This document shows positions 44,655-51,164 of a DNA stretch of 51,164 nucleotides, one piece after another. The stretch's first letter is position 1. Each line of letters begins with the position of its first letter. This DNA is from Actinophytocola sp. Its GTDB lineage: Bacteria > Actinomycetota > Actinomycetes > Mycobacteriales > Pseudonocardiaceae. Location: NCBI GenBank assembly GCA_009377395.1, contig WHUB01000023.1, positions 1-51,164 on the forward strand. Reading direction: 5' to 3'. The translations under genes and the position numbers were made by a program. The notes beneath the pieces are model-generated. The model searched no databases and had not been told where the DNA came from. It saw only the letters and a program-made list of their open reading frames with translations.

Positions 44655-45695
44655 TCACGGGCGCTCTCCGCGCCACTGGGTGGCCAGCAACCAGATCAGA
44701 TACAGCCCGCCGATGCTGCCGGTCGCCACTCCGACCGGCAGCAGGGCAGGCGCGAACACCCGCTGCACGGCGAGATCGCTCGCGGTCAGCAGCAGCGCTC
44801 CCATCGCCGCCGACGACATCATTCCCGGCGAGGTGGCGCGGGTGAGCCTGCGGGCGAGCTGCGGTGCGGCGAGCGCGACGAACGCGATCGGCCCGGTGGC
44901 CGCGGTCGCGACGGCCGCCAGCGTGACGCTCGCGCCGATCAGCACCACGCGGGCGCGCTCGACCCGGACGCCGAGCGCGATCGCGACCGCGTCACCCATC
45001 TCGAGCAGCGCCAGTTCCCGGTGCTGGCTCAGCGCGGCCGGAACGAGCACCGCGACGGTCAGCCCGACCACCGTGGCGTGTTCCCAGCTGACGTCGTTGA
45101 GAGTGCCGATCAGCCAGGCCTGCGCCTCGATCCCCTCCTGCCAGGCCGCCCGGGTGATCAGGTACGAGTTCATGGCGAGCAGCATCGCGCTGACCCCGAT
45201 GCCCACCAGGATGAACCGAAACCCCTCCACGCCACGCCGCAACGCCAGCAGGTACACCACCACGGCGGTTGCCACGCCGCCGACCAGTGCGCCGAGCGCG
45301 ATATCGGTCATGCCGCCGTCTAGAACGATGATCACGACCAGCGCTCCGGTGGCGGAGCCGTTGGTAAAACCGACGACATCGGGGCTGCCGAGCGGGTTGC
45401 GGGTGAGGCTCTGCATCAGCGCACCGCTGATGGCAAGGGCGGCACCGGTGAGCACGGCGGTCAGCACGCGGGGCAGCCGCAGCTCGAGCACGATGAAGTC
45501 CATCCCCGGTGAGCCGTTGCCCACCAGCGCGGCCAGCACCTCTGCCGCCGGAACCGGATACTCGCCGGTGCTCAGCGCCACGACGCACCCGGCCGCGAGC
45601 AGCGTCACCAGCACGGCGGTGACCGTGAACGCGCGATGGTCGAGCCGCAGCGACACCTCCGGTCGCCGTGAGCGCAGCACTCCGCCGGTGATCAT
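44655..45695 (-). CDS. Ferric-siderophore ABC importer, FecCD permease 2
   Basis: This 346-residue FecCD/BtuC-type permease has about nine membrane segments. Markers are LELRLPRVLTAVLTGAALAI, SGALMQSLTRNPLGSPDVVG and GPIAFVALAAPQLARRLTRA (the loop that contacts the ATPase). Its ATG overlaps the stop of permease 1 (ATGA at 45692-45695). It forms a heterodimer with that protein. Confidence 0.93.
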   Translation of the reverse strand: MITGGVLRSRRPEVSLRLDHRAFTVTAVLVTLLAAGCVVALSTGEYPVPAAEVLAALVGNGSPGMDFIVLELRLPRVLTAVLTGAALAISGALMQSLTRNPLGSPDVVGFTNGSATGALVVIIVLDGGMTDIALGALVGGVATAVVVYLLALRRGVEGFRFILVGIGVSAMLLAMNSYLITRAAWQEGIEAQAWLIGTLNDVSWEHATVVGLTVAVLVPAALSQHRELALLEMGDAVAIALGVRVERARVVLIGASVTLAAVATAATGPIAFVALAAPQLARRLTRATSPGMMSSAAMGALLLTASDLAVQRVFAPALLPVGVATGSIGGLYLIWLLATQWRGERP

Positions 45696-46759
45696 ATCGC
45701 CGCCAGCTTCCGCCGCCGGCACAACGCGATGAAGACCGGCCCACCGACGAACGCCGTCACGATGCCGACCTCGATCTCGCTCGGCGCGCCGAGCACCCGG
45801 CCGAGCACGTCCGATCCCAGCAGCAGGATCGGCGCCAGCAGCAGCGAGTAGGTCAGCACCCAGCGCTGGTCCGGCCCCACGATCAACCGCGCGATGTGCG
45901 GCACGGCCAGCCCGACGAACCAGATCGGTCCGGCGGCCGCGGTGGCCGCCCCGCACAGCAGCATCACCGCCAGCGCCGTCGCCACCCTGGTGCGACCCAC
46001 ATGCACACCGAGGGCGCGCCCGAGCTGCTCGCCCAGCGTCAGCGCGTTGAGCGGGCGGGCGAGCAGCACGGCGATCACTACGCCGAGCGCGATGAACGGC
46101 GCCACCGCCTTGACGACGCTGAGATCGCGACCCCCCAGCGACCCTACGGTCCAGAACCGGTAGTCGTCGAACGCCAGCGGGAAGAGCATCACGATGGCGG
46201 TGTTCACGGCATACAGCACCGCCCCCATCGCCGCCCCGCCGAGCACCAGCCGTTCCGGCGCGGCACTGCTGCGGCCGCTCATCCCCAGCACGTACACCAC
46301 CACGGAGGCGAGCGCCGCGCCTGCCAGCGCCAGCCACACGTACTCGAGGACGCTGCCAAGGCCGAGGAACACCACCCCGGCCACCACGCCGGTCGCGGCC
46401 CCGAGGTTGACGCCGAGCAGCCCCGGGTCCGCGAGCGGGTTGCGGGTGAGCGCCTGCATCAGCGCGCCGGCCAGGCCGAGCGCGATGCCGACGATGATCC
46501 CCAGCAGCGTGCGCGGCACCCGGTACGCCTGGATCGTCACCGCGTTGTACGAGACCGGGTCGGCCCACAGCAGCCGCCAGACTTCGGTGAGCGGGATGTC
46601 CCGGGTGCCGAACCACACACTCAGCAACGCGACGGCGAACAAGGCGGCCAGGCACACCGCCAGCCCGGTCAGCCGTATCCACCGGGACCGTGCCAGGATC
46701 GACCGCGCCGGATCGGATGCCACATCCCCTGCGACGGGCGGGCTGGCCACATCCGGCAC
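45692..46759 (-). CDS. Ferric-siderophore ABC importer, FecCD permease 1
   Basis: This 355-residue permease of the same family contains YRVPRTLLGIIVGIALGLAG, ALMQALTRNPLADPGLLGVN and GPIWFVGLAVPHIARLIVGP. The GTG start at 46759 is 34 bp downstream of an iron box (46793-46811), so the operon is probably repressed by IdeR/DmdR when iron is plentiful. No substrate-binding protein gene accompanies the operon in the window. Confidence 0.93.
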   Translation of the reverse strand: MPDVASPPVAGDVASDPARSILARSRWIRLTGLAVCLAALFAVALLSVWFGTRDIPLTEVWRLLWADPVSYNAVTIQAYRVPRTLLGIIVGIALGLAGALMQALTRNPLADPGLLGVNLGAATGVVAGVVFLGLGSVLEYVWLALAGAALASVVVYVLGMSGRSSAAPERLVLGGAAMGAVLYAVNTAIVMLFPLAFDDYRFWTVGSLGGRDLSVVKAVAPFIALGVVIAVLLARPLNALTLGEQLGRALGVHVGRTRVATALAVMLLCGAATAAAGPIWFVGLAVPHIARLIVGPDQRWVLTYSLLLAPILLLGSDVLGRVLGAPSEIEVGIVTAFVGGPVFIALCRRRKLAAI

Positions 46760-46792
46760 GCGGCGACCTCCTCGACAAAGACCATCCAGAAC

Positions 46793-46811
46793 TTAAGTGA
46801 GCCTAACTGAA
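46793..46811. promoter_or_regulatory. Iron box for the FecCD operon (IdeR/DtxR type)
   Basis: TTAAGTGAGCCTAACTGAA matches 14 of 19 positions of the DtxR/IdeR consensus (TTAGGTTAGGCTAACCTAA). It sits just upstream of the minus-strand permease start and would block its promoter under iron sufficiency. Confidence 0.7.
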
Positions 46812-46858
46812 CTCGACAACCCCGTCATGAGCCATCCGGGCCTTGCCGTGATCCGAAC

Positions 46859-46877
46859 TTAAGGTAGCCTTACCTAC
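46859..46877. promoter_or_regulatory. Iron box for the ABC half-transporter operon
   Basis: TTAAGGTAGCCTTACCTAC fits 16 of 19 positions of the degenerate IdeR consensus (TWAGGTWAGSCTWACCTWA). It lies 24 bp before the GTG of the plus-strand transporter. The two boxes in one divergent intergenic region tie both operons to iron status. Confidence 0.8.
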
Positions 46878-46901
46878 GCTTCAGCGGGCGCGGAGGTGTG
46901 C

Positions 46902-48590
46902 GTGAGTTCGGACGAGGGTTCCGGGAAGGCGGTGCTCCGCCAGTCACTGACGGATGAGCGACGGCGGGTCGCGGGGGCGTCGGCGCTGGCGGCGGGGCAC
47001 CAGGCCGGCGAAGCGCTGGTGCCGGTGCTGATCGGTGTCGTCATCGACCGGGCGATCGCGACCGGCGCGGTGCCGAGTTTGGTCGGCTGGCTGGGGCTGC
47101 TCGCAGCGGTCTTCGTCGGGCTGTCGTTCTCGTTCCGATTCGCCCTCCGGGCGGCCGAGCGAGCCGCCGAACGAGTGGCACACGAGCTCCGGCTGCGGCT
47201 GACGCGCAGAGTACTCGACCCCCAGGGCGGCGCGGAGAAGGAGCGGCTGCCCGGCGAACTGGTGAACATCGCCACAGGCGACGCCAAGCGGGTCGGCGCG
47301 GTCGCGGGCACGCTGCCCTTCGGCGTCGCGGCGGTCGCGGCGCTACTGGTCAGCGGGGTGTTGCTGCTGCGGATCTCGCTGCCGCTGGGACTGCTGATCC
47401 TGCTGGGCGTGCCGCCGGTGCTGTGGCTGACGCATCTGCTGGGCAAGCCGCTGGAGCAGCGCAGTGAGGGTGAGCAGGAACGGGCGGCACGCGCCTCCGG
47501 GGTCGCGGCCGACCTGATCGCCGGGCTGCGGGTGCTCAAGGGGCTCGGCGCCGAGCGCACCGCCGTGGACCGCTATCGCGGCACCAGCCAGGAGTCGCGC
47601 GCGGCGGCGGTGCGGGCGACTCGCGCGCACGGCTGGCACGACGGCGCCGTCGTCGCGGTGACCGGCGTCTTCCTCGCGCTGGTGGCCCTCGTCGGGGCGT
47701 ATCTGGCGATGCGCGGCGCGATCAGCATCGGCCAGCTCGTCGCCGCTGTCGGGCTGGCGCAGTTCCTGCTGACGCCGTTCCAGGTGCTGACGTGGGTCAA
47801 CGGGGAAGTCGCCCAGGGCAGGGCCTCGGCGGGCCGGATCGCGGCCGTTCTCGCCACGCCGCCCGCCATGCCGAACGGGTCGCGGGACCTGGCCGACACA
47901 CCGCGTGGCGAACTTCGGCTGGCAGCGGTGACCGCCGGCCGGGTGCGCGATTTCGATCTGGAGGTTCCCGCGGGCGGCCTGGTCGGGGTCGCGATCACCG
48001 ACTCGGGCGTCGCGACCGATCTGCTGGCGCTGCTGGCCAGAACCGCCAACCCGGACTCCGGCGCCGTTCGCCTTGACGGTCAGGATCTGTCCACACTGGA
48101 CATCACGGCCGCGCGGCGGGCGGTACTCGTCGCCGACCACGACGCGCACCTGTTCGAGGAAACAGTGGCCGAGAACGTCCTCGCGGGCGGCGCCGCTGGG
48201 CATGAACGTGCGATGGCCGCCGCCACGGTCGATCAGGTGGCGCAGACGCTGCCGGACGGGACCGGCACCGTGCTGGCGGAGCGCGGCAGTTCGCTGTCCG
48301 GTGGCCAGCGGCAGCGGGTGGCGCTGGCGCGAGCGCTGGCCGCCGATCCCGCGGTGCTGGTGCTGCACGATCCGACGACCGCGGTCGACCCCGTCACCGA
48401 GGCGCGGATCGCCGATGGCATCGCCGAGTTGCGCGCCGGACGCACCACGGTCCTGGTCACCACCAGCCCGGCCCTGCTGGCCACCACCGACATGGTGCAT
48501 CTGGTGGACGGCGGACGGATCGTCGCGGCCGGAACACACCACGAACTCGCCGCGGCGAACGCCGACTACCGGTCGGTGGTGCTGACATGA
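46902..48590 (+). CDS. ABC half-transporter with degenerate Walker motifs
   Basis: This 562-residue TMD-NBD half-transporter has six membrane helices in about residues 20-290, then an NBD. Walker A is lost: the loop reads GVAITDSGVATDLLALL, with no Lys. Walker B reads VLVLHDPTTAVD, so the usual Asp-Glu is His-Asp. The signature SLSGGQRQRVALARAL is intact. It is thus the non-catalytic partner of the next gene, which has the opposite pattern. GTG 46902 is chosen (GGAGG five bases upstream). The iron box suggests siderophore transport, as for IrtAB-type pairs. Confidence 0.88.
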   Translation: MSSDEGSGKAVLRQSLTDERRRVAGASALAAGHQAGEALVPVLIGVVIDRAIATGAVPSLVGWLGLLAAVFVGLSFSFRFALRAAERAAERVAHELRLRLTRRVLDPQGGAEKERLPGELVNIATGDAKRVGAVAGTLPFGVAAVAALLVSGVLLLRISLPLGLLILLGVPPVLWLTHLLGKPLEQRSEGEQERAARASGVAADLIAGLRVLKGLGAERTAVDRYRGTSQESRAAAVRATRAHGWHDGAVVAVTGVFLALVALVGAYLAMRGAISIGQLVAAVGLAQFLLTPFQVLTWVNGEVAQGRASAGRIAAVLATPPAMPNGSRDLADTPRGELRLAAVTAGRVRDFDLEVPAGGLVGVAITDSGVATDLLALLARTANPDSGAVRLDGQDLSTLDITAARRAVLVADHDAHLFEETVAENVLAGGAAGHERAMAAATVDQVAQTLPDGTGTVLAERGSSLSGGQRQRVALARALAADPAVLVLHDPTTAVDPVTEARIADGIAELRAGRTTVLVTTSPALLATTDMVHLVDGGRIVAAGTHHELAAANADYRSVVLT

Positions 48591-50362
48591 TGGCCACCAC
48601 CGAAGCGCCCACCCGGCCGTTGCTGCCCATCGCGTCCGGCAAGCGCACCCTCGCGACGGTTCGGGCCCTGCTACGCCCGAACCGAGGTCTCGCCGTGATC
48701 GCGATGATCACGCTGGTGGGTGCCACCGCGGTCAGCCTGCTGACGGCGCCGATCCTCGGCCGCATCGTCGACCTCGTCGTCGCGGGCGAGACACCGGACT
48801 CGCTGGTCGTGCCGGTCGGCCTGCTGGCGGGCGTCGCGCTCGTCGCCGGAGTCGGCACCGCGATCGGGGTCGCGCTGGTCGGCAGACTGGGCGAGAACAT
48901 GGTGGCCGCGCTCCGGGAGCGGTTCGTCGAGCGGGCGCTGCGGCTGCCGCTGGAGCGGGTCGAGCAGGCGGGCTCCGGCGACCTGACGTCCCGAGTGACC
49001 AGCGACGTCACCATGGTCACCAAGGTCGTCCGCGACGCCCTCCCGCACTTTCTGCGCTCGGCGCTGATGATCGTGCTCACGCTGGGCGGGCTGGCCATCC
49101 TCGACTGGCGGTTCCTGCTGGCGGCGCTGCTGTCCATGCCGATCCAGCTGCACACGGTGCGCTGGTACGTCGGCCGCGCGATCCCGCTGTATGCCGCGCA
49201 TCGGGAGGCCGTCGGCACGGTGCATCATCGGCTGCTGGACACCGCGGGCGGCGCGCCGACGGTGCGGGCGTTCCACCTCGCCGACAGCCACACCGGCAAG
49301 ATCCGGCAGGCGTCCGAGACCGCCCTCGAGCTCGCACTGCGGGGCATCCGGCTGCTGACCGGGTTCTTCGCGCGGCTCAACCTCGCGGAGTATGTCGGGC
49401 TCACGGCCGTGCTGGCGACCGGGTTCTGGCTGGTCAACGCCGACGCGGTGACGATCGGCACCACGACGGCCGCCGCGCTGTACTTCCACAACCTGTTCAA
49501 CCCGATCAACACCGCGCTGATGCTGGTCGACGACGCCCAGTCCGCCGGGGCCAGCCTCGCGCGGCTCGTCGGCGTCACCGACCTCGCGCCCGAACCGGAA
49601 CCCGGCAAGGAGCACGTCGCCTCGGACGCGGCGGTCAAGGCGACCGCGCTGCGGTACGCCTTCGTGCCCGGTCACGATGTGCTGCGCGACATCGACCTCG
49701 ATCTTCAGCCCGGCGAGCGCGTCGCGCTGATCGGCGCCAGTGGCGCGGGCAAGACCACGCTCGCCAAGCTGCTCGCGGGGGTCCACACCCCCACCGGCGG
49801 ATCGATCACGGTGGGCGGGCTGCGCCTCGACGAGCTCGGCCCCGCAGCGGCACGCCGCGCGGTGGCGCTCATCAGCCAGGAGGTGCACGTCTTCGCGGGG
49901 CCGCTGGCCGACGATCTCCGGCTCGCGAAGCAGGACGCCACCGACGAGGAGCTGCGAGGGGCGTTGGCCACGGTCGGTGCGCTCGACTGGGCGTGCGCGC
50001 TCTCCGACGGGCTCGCCACCGTCGTCGGCACCGGCGGGCACAAGCTGACCGCCACCCAGGCGCAACAGCTCGCACTGGCGCGGCTGGTGCTGGCCGACCC
50101 ACCGATCGCGATACTCGACGAGGCCACCGCCGACGCGGGCAGCGCCGGGTCACGCGAGCTCGAAGCCTCCGCCGACGCGGCGTTGTCCGGCCGCACCGCG
50201 CTCGTGGTGGCGCACCGACTGACCCAGGCCGTCAACGCCGACCGCGTCATCGTGCTCGACAACGGCCGGATCATCGAATCCGGCAGCCACACTCAGCTTC
50301 TGGACGCGGGAGGCCACTACGCCGAGCTGTGGCGCGCATGGTCGGCAGGCCGGGGCGGGTAG
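48587..50362 (+). CDS. ABC half-transporter with intact Walker motifs, degenerate signature
   Basis: This 591-residue TMD-NBD protein has Walker A GASGAGKTTLAKLL and Walker B IAILDEATAD intact, but its signature reads LTATQAQQLALARLV instead of LSGGQ. Its ATG overlaps the stop of the partner (ATGA). Together they make one active ATP site (this Walker A/B with the partner's LSGGQ) and one dead site. Direction of transport is not set by sequence; iron control favours siderophore export or IrtAB-like import. Confidence 0.9.
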   Translation: MMATTEAPTRPLLPIASGKRTLATVRALLRPNRGLAVIAMITLVGATAVSLLTAPILGRIVDLVVAGETPDSLVVPVGLLAGVALVAGVGTAIGVALVGRLGENMVAALRERFVERALRLPLERVEQAGSGDLTSRVTSDVTMVTKVVRDALPHFLRSALMIVLTLGGLAILDWRFLLAALLSMPIQLHTVRWYVGRAIPLYAAHREAVGTVHHRLLDTAGGAPTVRAFHLADSHTGKIRQASETALELALRGIRLLTGFFARLNLAEYVGLTAVLATGFWLVNADAVTIGTTTAAALYFHNLFNPINTALMLVDDAQSAGASLARLVGVTDLAPEPEPGKEHVASDAAVKATALRYAFVPGHDVLRDIDLDLQPGERVALIGASGAGKTTLAKLLAGVHTPTGGSITVGGLRLDELGPAAARRAVALISQEVHVFAGPLADDLRLAKQDATDEELRGALATVGALDWACALSDGLATVVGTGGHKLTATQAQQLALARLVLADPPIAILDEATADAGSAGSRELEASADAALSGRTALVVAHRLTQAVNADRVIVLDNGRIIESGSHTQLLDAGGHYAELWRAWSAGRGG

Positions 50363-50372
50363 ACCCGGGACC

Positions 50373-50957
50373 TCAGCCACCAGCCGCGTCGAACGAGCCG
50401 ACCAGGGCCGAGATTTCCAGCCTGCCTTGTGGCTCGTCGGCGTGGCAGGTCGCGAGCGAAGCCCACCGCGGCAAGCGGGCGGTGGCGTCGACTCCCAGCG
50501 CCACGATGCGAATCGTCTCCGCGCGGGTCGCCACGCCCAGGTCGCAGCGGTACTTGGCGACCTTCACGTAGGCCCGCCCGCCGGGGTCGAGCGTGATGCG
50601 GGTGGATTCGGTGCGTCGCACGTACATCCCGCCGTTCACGACGTACTCGAACGACATCGGCTCGCCCTCGGCGTCCCGGAGTTCCACCTTCGGGGCTCCC
50701 CTCACGCCGCAGGGCGCGCTCGATCCGTTTGCCAGGACCGTGATCACGGACCACTCGCCCGTCGCCCGGCTCGGCTTGCGGAAGCCGGCTACCTCGACCA
50801 CACCTCTCTGGCAGTACGCCGCCGCGGGTGCGCGCCGCTCGACCGTGACGTCAGAGCCTCCGGTGTCGGTGGTCGTGGCCGACCGACAGGAGCCGATGAG
50901 AAGCACGCACAGCCCGGCGACGAGGAACTGGGCGAGTTTTGTCGCGACGGCGGGCAT
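50373..50957 (-). CDS. DUF4232 lipoprotein
   Basis: This 194-residue exported protein has signal peptide MPAVATKLAQFLVAGLCVLL followed by lipobox LIGSC (lipid-modified Cys near residue 24). The mature part is a DUF4232-like beta-sandwich (WSVITVLANGSSAPCGVRGA, then VVNGGMYVRRTESTRITL). It is anchored outside the membrane; role unknown. It is convergent with the ABC pair with an 10-bp gap. Confidence 0.75.
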   Translation of the reverse strand: MPAVATKLAQFLVAGLCVLLIGSCRSATTTDTGGSDVTVERRAPAAAYCQRGVVEVAGFRKPSRATGEWSVITVLANGSSAPCGVRGAPKVELRDAEGEPMSFEYVVNGGMYVRRTESTRITLDPGGRAYVKVAKYRCDLGVATRAETIRIVALGVDATARLPRWASLATCHADEPQGRLEISALVGSFDAAGG

Positions 50958-51003
50958 GTCTGAATAGACGCGCGACAACCGGATCAGGTTGCCGATCCGT
51001 CAT

Positions 51004-51019
51004 GGGAACATGTGTTCGA
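51004..51019. promoter_or_regulatory. LexA (SOS) box
   Basis: GGGAACATGTGTTCGA matches the actinobacterial SOS box TCGAAC-N4-GTTCGA at 10 of 12 fixed positions. It lies 31 bp before the start of the edge gene. LexA boxes upstream of 13E12/DUF222 genes are known in M. tuberculosis, which fits the gene assignment. Confidence 0.7.
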
Positions 51020-51050
51020 CAACGCGTTCGGTTTTCGCTAGGCTCTTCCC

Positions 51051-51164
51051 ATGCTCGATGTCATGGCCGAGGTTTTCGATGCGCCTGTGGATCCGTGTGG
51101 TCCAGGGTGGACGTTGGCTGAGGTTTTGGATTTCGATGAGGCCGACTTCGGGGAGATGTCGGCG
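51051..51164 (+). CDS. DUF222/13E12-type HNH endonuclease, N-terminus (partial)
   Basis: The frame opens MLDVMAEVFDAPVDPCGPGW and runs off the edge after 38 residues. The PGWTLAEVLDFDEADFGEMS opening and the LexA box fit the large DUF222-HNH (REP13E12) family, which are mobile-like nucleases. The HNH domain lies beyond the window, so the assignment rests on N-terminal character and promoter. Confidence 0.5.
   Translation, partial: MLDVMAEVFDAPVDPCGPGWTLAEVLDFDEADFGEMSA

Overview
The window is high-GC actinobacterial DNA. The block from about 7.7 to 26.8 kb runs parallel to the Mycobacterium tuberculosis Rv2466c-Rv2478c neighbourhood: mycothiol-dependent nitroreductase, pepN, DUF5130 protein, ctaJ, HNH protein, glbO, GH13 glucosidase, an Rv2474c-like protein, NAD-glutamate dehydrogenase, ettA and ssb. 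With the IdeR-type iron boxes, a LexA-type box before a 13E12/DUF222 gene and a pSAM2-like integrative element, this suggests a Pseudonocardiaceae-type actinomycete. The family is inferred from gene content only; no marker gene identifies the species.

Layout. (1) 1-5.0 kb is a graveyard of mobile DNA. It holds the last two recombinases of a probable RIT (recombinase-in-trio) element whose repeat-rich end abuts a decapitated IS630-type transposase, an IS3-type scrap, a MmgE/PrpD gene fed by a chimeric pseudogene scar, a serine-recombinase remnant, a 3' piece of a tRNA-Val and a second IS630 right end. (2) 5.0-7.7 kb: metallo-hydrolase, and an aldehyde dehydrogenase translationally coupled to a methyltransferase. 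(3) 7.7-29.0 kb: the conserved chromosomal core described above, plus an MscS channel, an Rpn-like nuclease and a CopD-CtaG fusion. (4) 29.2-42.2 kb: a complete-looking actinomycete integrative and conjugative element (AICE) of about 12.9 kb in the 3' end of tRNA-Arg(UCU), bounded by a perfect 42-bp direct repeat. The backbone on the minus strand is a small-ORF cassette, a TraB/FtsK translocase, small conjugation proteins, a Rep, an AlpA-like Xis and a tyrosine integrase. A divergent plus-strand operon (GntR, HAD phosphatase, PP2C-like phosphatase) is separated from it by an array of CTAG-centred sites. A 508-bp non-coding stretch with two large inverted repeats follows, then a PhzF enzyme and a PIN-type toxin-antitoxin pair. 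(5) 42.2-46.8 kb: an amidohydrolase whose C-terminus is encoded antisense to the tRNA 3' end, then a FecCD-type siderophore importer (ATPase and two permeases). (6) 46.8-51.2 kb: two divergent iron boxes, a heterodimeric ABC half-transporter pair with complementary degenerate ATP sites, a DUF4232 lipoprotein, and the start of a DUF222/HNH-type gene behind a LexA-like box.

How the parts work together. In the AICE, Int and Xis would excise the element at the tRNA, Rep would replicate it as a rolling circle, TraB would pump double-stranded DNA between mycelia, and the GntR protein probably controls the divergent promoters. Two transcripts (rep and traB), and less clearly a third, begin just after a terminator-like hairpin. 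The 39.6-40.0 kb inverted repeats are the best candidate for an undescribed cis-acting replication or transfer site, or a structured RNA. The iron locus reads as an IdeR-controlled import module lacking its binding protein within this window.
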